A stretch of DNA of 62,478 bases from an uncultured Pseudomonas sp. (GTDB taxonomy: Bacteria; Pseudomonadota; Gammaproteobacteria; Pseudomonadales; Pseudomonadaceae), in the NCBI RefSeq assembly GCF_946886105.1, contig NZ_CAMPHV010000032.1, forward strand, positions 1 to 62,478, in the 5' to 3' direction. This document shows positions 10,360 through 19,323 of the stretch, one piece after another. Each line of letters opens with the position of its first letter. Within the stretch, counting starts at the first letter, position 1. Under the pieces are notes generated by a model. It saw only the letters and a program-made list of their open reading frames with translations, made no database searches and was not told the DNA's origin. The translations under genes and the position numbers were made by a program.

Positions 10360-11859
10360 TCAGTCGCGCTCGTGCATGCGCTCTAGCTGGCGCTCGAGCA
10401 GTGCCGGGTAAGGCTCCAGCAGTCGTTCCACGCAATAGGTGCCTTCGGGGCTGGCGATGGCGCGGATGCGCGCATGTTGACGGACCAGGTCGTCGTCGCC
10501 GACGCGGCGGTCGAGTAGCAGTAGGTTGCGGCTGTGCTGGGACAGCGCCAAGGCATCCTGAGCGGTTTCGCTGAGCAACAGATCGCCCTGGCTCAAACCG
10601 AGCAGGCCTTCGCCCTGGGTCAGCGCCAGTTGCAGCTGCAGGGTGATGCCGCTGTCGGCCACCTCGATCTGCAGGGCATGGCCCAGGGCTCGCATCAGCT
10701 CGCCGCAACAGATCGCATGGGTCAAATAATCTTCGCCGCTGTCGCGCTGATGGAACAGCATCAGGCTGCTGCCGTCGCTCAGGGTGTGCAGCTCGCCCTG
10801 ATACAGGTCCGCAGCCTGGCCCAGGCAATCGCGGTAGCGTTGCAACAAGTCCAGCAAGCGCGCCCGCGGCAGTCTGCGCAGTTGTTCCTGGGCTCCCAGC
10901 TGAATGGCCAGCACAGCGCTCTGCGGCGGTTGTTCGGGGTCGGGTGCGGGCGTCGGCGGATCGGTCTCGAATTCATCGCTCAATTCGCTGAACGGATCCT
11001 CGCTTTCGCCGGGTTCCTCCTCAGGCGCCGGGGCGTCGTCCAGATCGTCGAAGCGTTCGTCGCGCAGGTCGCGCACTTCGAATGCCGGGTCCTGCTCGTC
11101 GTCGAAGTATTCGTCGGCTTCCTCGTTCGGTTCATCGTCGAAAGCCTCCGGCTCGGGTTGCGGTTTTTCCGGTACCAGGCGAGCCTGCAGTTGCCGCGCC
11201 AGGTCGCCGATTTCATCCTGGCGCGCCGAGCCCGGAGCGGGATCGTCGGGGTCGCGCAGCCATACCCGCAGTTGTAGCAGCGGGGTGGAGATATGCCGGC
11301 CCAGGCGCATGCTCAGCGATAGCGCCAAGGCCAACAGAATCAGGCTGAGAATGCCCATGCTTTGCAGGCTGATGGTCATCGGCTGTTGGAACTGGCGCAT
11401 ATCGAGGCTGATGCGCAGCTGCCCGGCGATCACTTCCTGGAAGGTGATGGGCACCGAATAGATGCCGTCGGTATCGCCGAGCAGGCCCTGGACCGGGCGC
11501 GAGCCGGACTCGGCGAGAATGCGGTTGTCCACGCTGTAGATGACCGCATGGGCCACCAGCGGGTTTTTCACCAGTTCGTTGAGCAGCACGTTGAGGCTGA
11601 GGGCGTCGTTGGACACCAGCGGTTCTTTGGCCGAGGCAGCCGTCTGCTCGATCAGGCTTTGGCCGATGGCGTTCGCCTGTTGTTGCATGGCCTGTTTGAA
11701 CTGCATGCCGATCACCCAGGCATAGATCACCAGCGCCAGCGCCACCAGCAACAGGCTATGGCTGGCGATGCGCAGTGCCAGGGGCACGCGGCGTTGGCGC
11801 AATGCTTGGAACAGCAGCAGGAAGAAATTATCGGATTTTACGGGGGAGGGCCGGTTCAC
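10360..11859 (-). CDS. AhpA/YtjB (SMP_2)-type membrane protein with acidic linker and cyclase-like C-terminal domain
   Basis: A 499-residue inner-membrane protein divergent from serB, the position of PA4961 and of E. coli ytjB (smp). Order: TM1 (about 34-50), periplasmic domain (51-165, SMP-type), TM2 (168-186), a HAMP-like segment (187-230), a very acidic Pro-rich linker (231-312), and a C-terminal domain (313-499). The last domain has the outline of a class III nucleotide cyclase: LLDLLQRYRDCLGQAADLYQGEL, then TLSDGSSLMLFH, then LALTQGEGLLGLSQGDLLLSETAQDA. The first metal-binding Asp is absent, so catalysis is unlikely. The function is not known to me. Confidence 0.75.
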   Translation of the reverse strand: MNRPSPVKSDNFFLLLFQALRQRRVPLALRIASHSLLLVALALVIYAWVIGMQFKQAMQQQANAIGQSLIEQTAASAKEPLVSNDALSLNVLLNELVKNPLVAHAVIYSVDNRILAESGSRPVQGLLGDTDGIYSVPITFQEVIAGQLRISLDMRQFQQPMTISLQSMGILSLILLALALSLSMRLGRHISTPLLQLRVWLRDPDDPAPGSARQDEIGDLARQLQARLVPEKPQPEPEAFDDEPNEEADEYFDDEQDPAFEVRDLRDERFDDLDDAPAPEEEPGESEDPFSELSDEFETDPPTPAPDPEQPPQSAVLAIQLGAQEQLRRLPRARLLDLLQRYRDCLGQAADLYQGELHTLSDGSSLMLFHQRDSGEDYLTHAICCGELMRALGHALQIEVADSGITLQLQLALTQGEGLLGLSQGDLLLSETAQDALALSQHSRNLLLLDRRVGDDDLVRQHARIRAIASPEGTYCVERLLEPYPALLERQLERMHERD

Positions 11860-11927
11860 AGAGCTCGGCTCATGTCGACTTAAGTGCCGCGCAGTATAAC
11901 GGTCGGCCTGCGCAGGTCAAAGCGGCG

Positions 11928-12010
11928 GGCGTGCCCAGTCCGCTTCCTTGGCCGATTTCACCTATTTGTGCGCGCCGGCCCGGCCGCCGCTACATTTTCA
12001 AGGGTCTGAT
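11928..12010. repeat. Degenerate right half of the MITE-like element upstream of serB
   Basis: The segment CCAGTCCGCTTCCTTGGCC...CGCTACATTTTCAAGGGTCTG parallels the right half of the element at 24847-25090 (CCAGTCGCTTCCTTGCC...GCCTACATTTTTCAACGGCCTG). The order of the shared blocks is the same and the end matches the terminal repeat with a few changes. No left end is visible. It occupies part of the ahpA-serB divergent promoter region. Confidence 0.5.
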
Positions 12011-12094
12011 CGCGGCGAAAATGGGTAGAATGAGCGCCTTTTCCCAGGCCCGCATGGCAGATGTGGGTCGCCAACCAGCCCTGGAGAGTGCGCC

Positions 12095-13309
12095 TTGCGC
12101 GAAATCGTCCTGATCAATATCACCGGTGAAGATCGTCCCGGCTTGACCGCTGCCATCACGGGCGTGCTGGCTCACGGTGGGGTGAGCATTCTGGATATCG
12201 GCCAAGCGGTCATCCACGACACTTTGTCGTTCGGCATCCTGGTCGAAATTCCCGATACCGAGCGCGCTTCGTCGGTGCTCAAGGATGTGCTGTTCACCGC
12301 TTATAAGCTCGACCAACAGGTGCGCTTCACGCCTGTCTCCGAGGTGGACTACCAGCAGTGGGTCAGCGGTCAGGGCAAGGCCCGGCACATCGTCACCTTG
12401 TTGACCCGCAAGGTCACGGCCGAGCAATTGCAGCGCGTCAGCGCCATCACCGCCAAATATGGGTTGAATATCGACCATATCGACCGCTTGTCCGGGCGCA
12501 TGCCGCTCGATACGCCGGTGGATCAGGGCAAGGGCTGCATCGAGTTTTCCGTGCGCGGCGAACCGGCCGATCCTGCGGGCTTGCGCGCCGAGTTTCTCAG
12601 CGTGGCCCAGGAGCTGAATGTCGATATCGCCTTCCAGCGCGACTCGCTGTTCCGCCGCAATCGCCGCCTGGCGGTGTTCGACATGGATTCGACACTGATC
12701 GAGGCCGAGGTGATCGACGAGTTGGCCAAGGCTGCCGGGGTCGGGGAAAAAGTTTCCGAGATCACCGAGCGTGCGATGCGCGGCGAGTTGGATTTCGCCG
12801 CCAGCTTCAGGGAGCGTTTGGCGCTGCTCAAAGGCTTGCCGGAAGATGTACTAAGCGATATCGGCGCCTCGCTGCGCCTGACCGAGGGCGCCGAAACGCT
12901 GTTCAGCGAGCTGCGCCGGTTGGGCTACAAAACCGCGATTCTGTCCGGCGGGTTCAGCTATTTCGCCAAGCAGTTGCAGGCCAAGCTGGGCATCGACTAC
13001 GTATTCGCCAACGAACTGCAAATCGTCGACGGTCTGGTTACCGGGGTGGCGGTCGAACCGATCGTCGATGCCCAGCGCAAAGCCGATCTGCTGCGCGAGC
13101 TGGCGCAGAAGGAAGGCTTGCGCTTGGAGCAGACGATTGCCGTGGGCGATGGCGCCAACGACCTGCCGATGCTGGCGATTGCCGGCCTGGGCGTGGCCTT
13201 CCGCGCCAAGCCACTGGTCAAGCAGTCGGCCAAGCAGGCGATTTCGACCCTTGGCCTGGATGGCATTCTCTATTTGCTGGGGTTTCGCGATCGCGACGGT
13301 TTGGAATAG
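12095..13309 (+). CDS. serB: Phosphoserine phosphatase SerB, ACT-domain type
   Basis: Last step of serine biosynthesis: phosphoserine to serine. It has 404 residues. Two ACT-like domains come first (about 1-80 and 98-180), then a HAD phosphatase domain. The nucleophile is Asp196 in VFDMDSTLIEAEVIDELA; later motifs are AILSGGFSYFAKQL and GDGANDLPMLAIAGLGVAFRAKP. The start appears to be TTG at 12095, giving MREIVLINITGEDRPGLT, which matches pseudomonad SerB; no ATG lies nearby in frame. It ends at a strong bidirectional terminator shared with fimX. Confidence 0.95.
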   Translation: MREIVLINITGEDRPGLTAAITGVLAHGGVSILDIGQAVIHDTLSFGILVEIPDTERASSVLKDVLFTAYKLDQQVRFTPVSEVDYQQWVSGQGKARHIVTLLTRKVTAEQLQRVSAITAKYGLNIDHIDRLSGRMPLDTPVDQGKGCIEFSVRGEPADPAGLRAEFLSVAQELNVDIAFQRDSLFRRNRRLAVFDMDSTLIEAEVIDELAKAAGVGEKVSEITERAMRGELDFAASFRERLALLKGLPEDVLSDIGASLRLTEGAETLFSELRRLGYKTAILSGGFSYFAKQLQAKLGIDYVFANELQIVDGLVTGVAVEPIVDAQRKADLLRELAQKEGLRLEQTIAVGDGANDLPMLAIAGLGVAFRAKPLVKQSAKQAISTLGLDGILYLLGFRDRDGLE

Positions 13310-13318
13310 GGCGGCAGG

Positions 13319-13356
13319 CATAAAAAAGCCGACGCATGCGTCGGCTTTTTTATGCG
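13319..13356. terminator. Bidirectional intrinsic terminator between serB and fimX
   Basis: AAAAAAGCCGACG / CGTCGGCTTTTTT is a perfect palindromic stem centred on CATG (13322-13351), with an A-run on the left and a T-run on the right. It can terminate serB rightward and fimX leftward. Confidence 0.92.
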
Positions 13357-13364
13357 CTAGACCG

Positions 13365-15428
13365 TTATTCGTCGCCCGCCGAGAAGTCGTAATCCATCGA
13401 CTGGCTGGGGCCTTGCAGGTAGTAGCCCTGAATGTAATTGACCCCGGCCTGCCACAGCGTGGCCAGTACGGTGGCGCTTTCGACGAAGGGCACGATGGTC
13501 AATTTGGCTTGCGCATGCAGGCTGGCCAGTAGGGTTTTCAGTGCTTCCTGGCTTTCCGCCTGGCTCAGATCCTGGGAGTAGGAGCCGTCGACTTTAACGA
13601 AGTCGATATTCAGGTGTTTCAGCGTATTGAACGGATTGATCGCACAGCCGAATTGGCTGAGGCCGACCTTGCAGTGCAGTTCGTGCAGGCCTTGGGTCAG
13701 TGTCTTGGCTTGTTTCAGGCCGGCGATCGCATCGGGTTCGCTGATCTGGAAGACCAGCGAGTCCGAGGGCAGGCGAGCGGCTTTCAAGGCTACGCTGAGC
13801 CAGGGCAGCAGGGTTTTGTCTTGCAGGCTGGCGCTCGACAAGTGCACGAACAGGCGGGTGCTGTGGCCCTTGCTGCGGTGGTCGGCGAGCAGCTTGATCG
13901 AGCTGAGTATTACCCAACGGTCGATCTTCTCGCCCAGGCCGGCCTCTTTGGCGGCATTCAGGAAATCATGCGGCGGTACTTCCTCGCCCTTGGCGTTGAG
14001 CAGGCGCAGCAGCACTTCGTAATGCTCATGGCTATCGCCACGCAGGCTGATGATCGGTTGGAACAGCAGGCGGAAACTGTTGTTTTCCAGCGCTTGCTTG
14101 ACCAATGCCAGCAAGTCGCCGCGATTGGCGGCGGCTGCCAGCTCGTCGGCGGGGTTGAATATCTTCAGTGCATTGCCGTCGAGCTCGTCCGCACAGCGGT
14201 GGGCGCGGTCGACCACATCCTGGGCTCTGGCGGTTTTCTCGTTGAGTCCGGCGACGCCGATTGACAAGGTGGTTTGTACGGTACGGCCGCTGACATCGAA
14301 TAAATGGCCTTCGACTTTTTTCAGCAGCGCATTGAGGAGGTTTTCCGACTGCTCCGGAAGCCCTGGTTGCAAGGCGGCGAACACGTCGTCGCCAAAGCGC
14401 GCCAATTGCGTTTCCCCGGGGAAATGCGCGCGCAGCACCGTAGTCAGGTCGGTGAGCAGCAGATCGATGCCGGCCAGGCCGACCTCGGCCAGCAAGGTGG
14501 AGTACTGGTCCAGACGGATATACGCCAGGTTGGCTGGCTGTCCGGCATTCACCGCACGCTCGACGGCGGTGTCCATGAGTTCGAGGAAATAGCTGCGGTT
14601 GAACAGGCCGGTGACCAGGTCCTGGCTGCTGATTTCGCGCAGCTTCTCTTCCAGCTCGGCATTGCTCGATTCGGCGCGGATCACCACCTGGATGCACGGC
14701 TCGCCGTCGTAGGTGGCGGGCGAGAAATTCATCCGGGCGGCGAAGCTCTTGCCGTCCGCCTTGACCCCGTTGCAGGCCAGTTCGGCAACGCCTTCGGCGC
14801 TCTGGTAGTTCTTCAGGAAGTCTTTGAAATTGCTTTGATCGCCACTGGCGATCAGGTCGATCATCGGCATGCCTTCGAGTTCGTCGGCATCCTGATAGTC
14901 GAAGAGTTCGAGGTAGGCGCGGTTGGCATAGATGTGCATGCCGTCGTGCACGTAGGTGATCGCATCCACCGAGCTGTCGAGCAGCAACTGGCAGCGCTTT
15001 TCCGCTTCGCGCAGGGCGACTTCCGCTGCACGACGGGCGCGCCGCTCTTCGAGGTTGCTCAGTTCGCGCTTGGCAACCAGCACCAGGCGCTCATCCTCAC
15101 CTTGGGGCAAAGCGTCCTGGGCGCCGATCGACAGCGCTTCGGTGACGCTGTCGGAGTCGTTGTCGGCGAGCAGCTGGATGACCGGAATATCCTTGGCCTG
15201 GCGGCGAATGGCGCTGATGGCTTCGTGCGGGTCGAGGTGTTCGCTGGTCGGGGAGCAGATCAGCAAGTCCCAGCTTTGCTGCAGTGCTTCGGCCAGATCC
15301 TCGCTCGAGGTCAGGCGATGCACGCGGGTCGCGCGCCCGGCATTACGAAACAGGCTGACAAGCCGTTCCGCCTCGTTTTGCGAGTCTTCGAGAATAAGGA
15401 GCCGAATAGTTTTTTTTTCGATGGCCAT
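13365..15428 (-). CDS. fimX: FimX, degenerate GGDEF-EAL c-di-GMP effector for type IV pili
   Basis: A 687-residue protein, near the 691 of P. aeruginosa FimX (PA4959). Order: N-terminal REC-like domain (IRLLILEDSQNEAERLV), PAS domain (SVDAITYVHDGMHIYANRAYLELF), GGDEF-like and EAL-like domains. The GGDEF signature is GDDVF and the EAL signature is EVL, so both catalytic sites are degenerate, as in FimX, which binds c-di-GMP through its EAL domain. FimX controls pilus assembly and twitching from the cell pole. The longer frame begins with TTG four codons upstream; the ATG at 15428 (MAIEKKTIRLLIL) is chosen. Confidence 0.93.
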   Translation of the reverse strand: MAIEKKTIRLLILEDSQNEAERLVSLFRNAGRATRVHRLTSSEDLAEALQQSWDLLICSPTSEHLDPHEAISAIRRQAKDIPVIQLLADNDSDSVTEALSIGAQDALPQGEDERLVLVAKRELSNLEERRARRAAEVALREAEKRCQLLLDSSVDAITYVHDGMHIYANRAYLELFDYQDADELEGMPMIDLIASGDQSNFKDFLKNYQSAEGVAELACNGVKADGKSFAARMNFSPATYDGEPCIQVVIRAESSNAELEEKLREISSQDLVTGLFNRSYFLELMDTAVERAVNAGQPANLAYIRLDQYSTLLAEVGLAGIDLLLTDLTTVLRAHFPGETQLARFGDDVFAALQPGLPEQSENLLNALLKKVEGHLFDVSGRTVQTTLSIGVAGLNEKTARAQDVVDRAHRCADELDGNALKIFNPADELAAAANRGDLLALVKQALENNSFRLLFQPIISLRGDSHEHYEVLLRLLNAKGEEVPPHDFLNAAKEAGLGEKIDRWVILSSIKLLADHRSKGHSTRLFVHLSSASLQDKTLLPWLSVALKAARLPSDSLVFQISEPDAIAGLKQAKTLTQGLHELHCKVGLSQFGCAINPFNTLKHLNIDFVKVDGSYSQDLSQAESQEALKTLLASLHAQAKLTIVPFVESATVLATLWQAGVNYIQGYYLQGPSQSMDYDFSAGDE

Positions 15429-15491
15429 AGCTGAGATCAAGTCTGCGCCGAACGGGTGCGAAAAGGCGACAAAAGGTCGAGAGTCGGCAAT

Positions 15492-17297
15492 CTACAGAGA
15501 CTTCCAGAGTGAGTCAAAGTCTTCCTCCCCGCTCGGGCCATGGCTTTTCTGCGCTGTGACGGGTTTCCCTCGATCGGTCGGCGCTTGCTCTATCTCGCGG
15601 TATTCGAATTGGCTGAAGCTACCTGTGCTGGTCTGCCGGCGGCTGAGCAAGGCGGAGTGCTCGATGCCGTTGCGATTGATCCGGACCTTGTTGCCCTCCT
15701 GGAAGGGTAGGCGAGGTGTGATTAAGGTGGCAGGGCGGGAAATTGCGCTGATGCCGGGCAGTAAGAACGCGCGCAAGTATTGGCTGTTCTGTTCGGTTTT
15801 GCGTACCAGTTGCAACCCGCAGGGCTCGGCATGCGGGGCTATCAGTTCGATGCCCATTTGCGTGCCGCCGCCGCGGACTTGGCGAATCCAGCGCACCACC
15901 GCGACGCTCCAGTCGTGCTCCGGCGAGTCCTGCAGACCGATGATCTCGCCCGCTTGCAGTTGGCTCGGCACCTCTTTCGGCCAGGACATGCAATAGCCGC
16001 CGGGGCTGTGATTGATGATCGACAAGGTGAAGGTCGGATAGTCTTCGCCGGTCGTGGCTGCGCGGTCCGTGTCGCTCGAGTGTGTCCGTTGGTATTCGAT
16101 ATTCTCCATGGGCAGATTTTGCCCCCACTCTTTGACTTTCGGCGCATCGAAGGCGTTGGCCCAGATATCCGGCGTGCCGCTGGGGACTTCGAAGACCGCG
16201 TTACCGCTTTCGCTGGGGCGTTTCAGCACTTCGTTGAATGGCCGTTTTTTCGCCAGAAAGAAGTGCAGCGCGCTCATGCCGATGCACAGGGTCAGCGAGC
16301 CCTGGCCTTGGTTGCGCTGAAAGCTGCGCTCGGAAATGTCGCCCCAGGCGGCGCAGAGATGTTGCAGCATATCCTGAGTGAATCCCTCGGGCACTGGCAG
16401 GCTGGCCTGGTCGAGTTTATCGGCGGGTAAGCGCGAATACTCGGTGAGTGCATCGACCAGCGGCTGCGGGTCGATACCCAGTGCGTGGGGCAGCTCGCTA
16501 CTTTGCAGTAGTGAGGTATAGCGTGGCGGGCCGTCCACGCTTTGGGCCACGGCAAACAGGCTCGAAGGGGCGTCTCCGGCTTGCAATTTGACCAGCATAC
16601 TCCAGGACTCGAGTGCTTCCGCGAGACGCGCGATGGCGCCTTGGCGCATCTGGTTGCAGCGCGCGCAGCCGAGCAGCAAGGCCACCAGGTAACTCTGCTC
16701 GATACTCAAATCATGGGTGTGCCGGGTTTGCGGATCGCGAATCACCCGTCTGTGCAGGTCGCGCTCCACGGCGATCTGATAGAGCTGATGCAGTTCCAGC
16801 CAAAGCCCTTCCGGCACCGGGCAATACAACTGGCTGGCGCGCACCAGCGGGCCACAGAGGCTGTAGGTGGCGCGCTGCAGGGCGGTCGCCAGCAACTGGT
16901 TACGCTCAAGGTTCTGTTGTGGCGCCAGACGCACGATGATCAGTTTGTAGCCGACGGCCAGATGATTTTGCAGGGCCTGGCAGAGGTTGGCGACTTTGCG
17001 CGGTCGCTCGTCGAGGACTATCGCCTGGTTGAGGAAGTGCCGCTCCAGTTGCTGGCACACGAAGTACAGCTCCGGACGCAGCAACTCCAGCAGTTGCAGA
17101 CGAACATCCGAGGGAGTCACCAGTTGGTTGAGTTCGATCAGGGCTTGGTACAGCTGGCGAGCGGTTTCGCCGATATTGGCTTTTGGCAGCGCTTCGAGCC
17201 AGCGCTTGAGGCCGCGCGGGGTGGCATCGCAGAAAGACAGGCTCTGCTTATGGGGCGTAGGTACGCGGAGTTGTAGGTGGTGACTCTGTTTATCCAT
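15492..17297 (-). CDS. PilZ-domain protein adjacent to fimX (FimW/PA4958-like)
   Basis: A 601-residue protein with a long, mostly helical N-terminal region (about 1-430) and a C-terminal PilZ-like domain with LSIINHSPGGYCMSWP (the NxSxxG half of the motif) followed by VAVVRWIRQV and QMGIELIAP. I do not see a clean RxxxR ~20 residues before it, so c-di-GMP binding is not guaranteed. Its place 63 nt upstream of fimX on the same strand matches PA4958, which I recall as FimW, a c-di-GMP effector that promotes surface attachment with type IV pili. Naming rests on synteny and architecture. Confidence 0.7.
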   Translation of the reverse strand: MDKQSHHLQLRVPTPHKQSLSFCDATPRGLKRWLEALPKANIGETARQLYQALIELNQLVTPSDVRLQLLELLRPELYFVCQQLERHFLNQAIVLDERPRKVANLCQALQNHLAVGYKLIIVRLAPQQNLERNQLLATALQRATYSLCGPLVRASQLYCPVPEGLWLELHQLYQIAVERDLHRRVIRDPQTRHTHDLSIEQSYLVALLLGCARCNQMRQGAIARLAEALESWSMLVKLQAGDAPSSLFAVAQSVDGPPRYTSLLQSSELPHALGIDPQPLVDALTEYSRLPADKLDQASLPVPEGFTQDMLQHLCAAWGDISERSFQRNQGQGSLTLCIGMSALHFFLAKKRPFNEVLKRPSESGNAVFEVPSGTPDIWANAFDAPKVKEWGQNLPMENIEYQRTHSSDTDRAATTGEDYPTFTLSIINHSPGGYCMSWPKEVPSQLQAGEIIGLQDSPEHDWSVAVVRWIRQVRGGGTQMGIELIAPHAEPCGLQLVRKTEQNSQYLRAFLLPGISAISRPATLITPRLPFQEGNKVRINRNGIEHSALLSRRQTSTGSFSQFEYREIEQAPTDRGKPVTAQKSHGPSGEEDFDSLWKSL

Positions 17298-17532
17298 CTA
17301 ACTCGGACACTCCCAATGCCGGCGGGCAGCTCGTGCTGTCGTGCTGCTTGCAACTCTAGCAGCATCTTCCTGCGGTCGCAGCCCGATCGCAGAGCGTTTG
17401 GCTTCGCATATGCGAGGGTGCGAATGGTGTCACGCCGGGCGGCGACAAGAATTAGAACGGCGCCGGCCTTCGGGGTTCAGTGTGTTGCGTTCGCCCGCCG
17501 GGGCACGAGGATGTGTGCCCCAGCGGCGGCGG
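17298..17532. other. Intergenic region between psd and the PilZ gene
   Basis: These 235 bases separate psd from the next leftward gene and presumably hold the promoter of the PilZ gene-fimX pair. GGGGCAC (17500-17506) and GTGCCCC (17515-17521) form a hairpin just after psd (leftward), without a T-run. I see no convincing promoter or small ORF. Confidence 0.4.
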
Positions 17533-18396
17533 TCAGAGCGCTTGCGCGCCGCCGAGCAATTGCCCCATCTGCACCGGGCTGCCGGCCGCCAGCTCTTGCG
17601 CCCATTGCACCTGATCGGCTCCGAACAGCACGATGGCGGTGGAGCCAAGCTTGAAGCGGCCCAGTTCCGCGCCTTTGTCGAGAACGATTGGCACCCGTGC
17701 GGCTTCGTCGTAGCGGAAGGTTTTCAGGCTGCGCTTGGGCGGTGTCACCAGGCCGGCCCATACGGTTTCGATCGAGGCCACTATCATTGCGCCGACCAGC
17801 ACCACGGCCATCGGGCCGCGCTCGGTATCGAACAGGCAGACCACCCGCTCGTTGCGCGCGAACAATTCGGGAACGTTCTCCGCGGTGCTTTGGTTGACCG
17901 AGAACAGGCGGCCCGGCACGTAGACCATTTCCTTCAAGGTGCCGGCCAGCGGCATGTGCACGCGGTGATAATCCTTGGGCGACAGGTAGATGGTGGCGAA
18001 CACGCCGCCCATAAAGGGATTGGCGCGCTCGGTGTCGCCGCCGAGCAGTTCGACCAGGCTGAAGCTATGGCCTTTGGCCTGGAAAATCCTGCCGTGTTCG
18101 ATCTTGCCCAATTGGCTGACGGCGCCGTCGGCGGGGCAGAGTACCGCGTCCGGCCCCTGCGCCAGCGGGCGGGCACCCGGCTTCAGGGCGCGGGTGAAGA
18201 AGGCATTGAAGTGCTCGAAGGCTTCGAGGTCTTCGACCTGCGCTTCGCTCATATCGACCTGGTACTGCTTGGCGAACCAGCCGATCAGACGATTCTTGAA
18301 CCAGGCGGCGCGGCAGTCAGCGGCGTAGCCGATCAGGCGCGACAGCAGATGGTGCGGCAGCAGATATTGGCTGAGGATGAACAGGCGTTGTTTCAT
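17533..18396 (-). CDS. psd: Phosphatidylserine decarboxylase proenzyme
   Basis: Converts phosphatidylserine to phosphatidylethanolamine at the inner membrane. It has 287 residues, the normal length. The autocleavage motif LGST (250-253) makes Ser252 the pyruvoyl residue of the alpha subunit. Conserved elements are [44 protein letters not shown] and [10 protein letters not shown]. The open frame continues ~196 codons upstream through rhdA; the ATG at 18396 ([16 protein letters not shown]) gives the family N-terminus. It lies 50 nt downstream of rhdA on the same strand. Confidence 0.96.
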   Translation of the reverse strand: MKQRLFILSQYLLPHHLLSRLIGYAADCRAAWFKNRLIGWFAKQYQVDMSEAQVEDLEAFEHFNAFFTRALKPGARPLAQGPDAVLCPADGAVSQLGKIEHGRIFQAKGHSFSLVELLGGDTERANPFMGGVFATIYLSPKDYHRVHMPLAGTLKEMVYVPGRLFSVNQSTAENVPELFARNERVVCLFDTERGPMAVVLVGAMIVASIETVWAGLVTPPKRSLKTFRYDEAARVPIVLDKGAELGRFKLGSTAIVLFGADQVQWAQELAAGSPVQMGQLLGGAQAL

Positions 18397-18446
18397 GGTG
18401 ATCCTTTGAGAGTGGGCGACGGGCGACCGATGCGCAACGGTCAGGC

Positions 18447-19262
18447 TCAGCGCTCGACGGGCGTGTCTGGATGATTGCCCCATTCGCCCCAGGAACCGGC
18501 ATAGGCTTTGACGCGCGGGTAACCGAGCGCTTTGGCCACCAGGTAAGTGAAGCCGGAACGGTGGTGGGTCTGGCAGTGGGTGATGATTTCTTTGTCCGGG
18601 GTGATGCCGAGTTGGTTCAGCACGCTCGGCATGTCCTGGCGAATACGTAGCGCGCGGGCCTGATCCATGCCGGCGGTCCATTCGAAATTGACCGCGCCCG
18701 GAATATGCCCGGCTTTGCTGGCCAAGGCTTTTTCGCCGCGGTATTCGGCTGGCGAGCGTGCATCCCAAATAGCCAGATCGTCCGCGCCCAAGCGGCTTTG
18801 CAGATAGGCGCGGGTCGCGGTCGGGGCATCGTGCAGGGTCAGCTTGAGCGTGCCGGCAAGCGGCGCCGGCACCTCTTCGCTGAGCGGAAGGCCTTCGGCT
18901 TGCCAGGCGTGCAGGCCGCCGTCCAGGTAGTGATAGCGCTGATGGCCGATGGCATCGAGCAGCCAGATAAAGCGCCCGGCCCAACCGCCGCCCTCGTCGT
19001 CATACACCACGTAGACCGCATCCGGACGATGGCCGAGCTCGGCGAACAACTGCTCCAGCTGCGCCTTTTCCGGCAACAGGCCGGGTGCGGGCGGCTGGCC
19101 GAGCTGGGTGCGTTTCGGATCGACGAAGCGCGCTCTAGGAATATGTCCGGCGGCGTAGCGCTGTGCGCTACTCAGGTCGACCAGGATCAACTCGTCGGCT
19201 TCCAGGCGGCTGGCCAGGTCGCGCGGTTCGATCACCAACGGCAGCGCGGCGAAAGCGTTCAT
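18447..19262 (-). CDS. rhdA: Thiosulfate sulfurtransferase (rhodanese) RhdA
   Basis: A 271-residue tandem-domain rhodanese. The N-terminal domain is inactive ([21 protein letters not shown]); the C-terminal domain carries the active-site loop CQTHHRS with Cys230. That loop and residue number match my recollection of Azotobacter vinelandii RhdA and differ from the CRKGVT type of eukaryotic rhodaneses. It transfers sulfane sulfur, and RhdA in Azotobacter has been linked to redox balance and Fe-S supply. It lies between the HDOD gene and psd, all leftward, as at PA4956. Confidence 0.93.
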   Translation of the reverse strand: MNAFAALPLVIEPRDLASRLEADELILVDLSSAQRYAAGHIPRARFVDPKRTQLGQPPAPGLLPEKAQLEQLFAELGHRPDAVYVVYDDEGGGWAGRFIWLLDAIGHQRYHYLDGGLHAWQAEGLPLSEEVPAPLAGTLKLTLHDAPTATRAYLQSRLGADDLAIWDARSPAEYRGEKALASKAGHIPGAVNFEWTAGMDQARALRIRQDMPSVLNQLGITPDKEIITHCQTHHRSGFTYLVAKALGYPRVKAYAGSWGEWGNHPDTPVER

Positions 19263-19323
19263 GCGGGTCCCTTAAAAGAATTAAAGGGGGTGGATTGTAG
19301 CGGAAAGGCACGGCGCTGTTGAT

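Noticed and set aside
13365..15428. Active diguanylate cyclase/phosphodiesterase function of FimX
   Set aside because: GGDEF reads GDDVF and EAL reads EVL; both are expected to be inactive.
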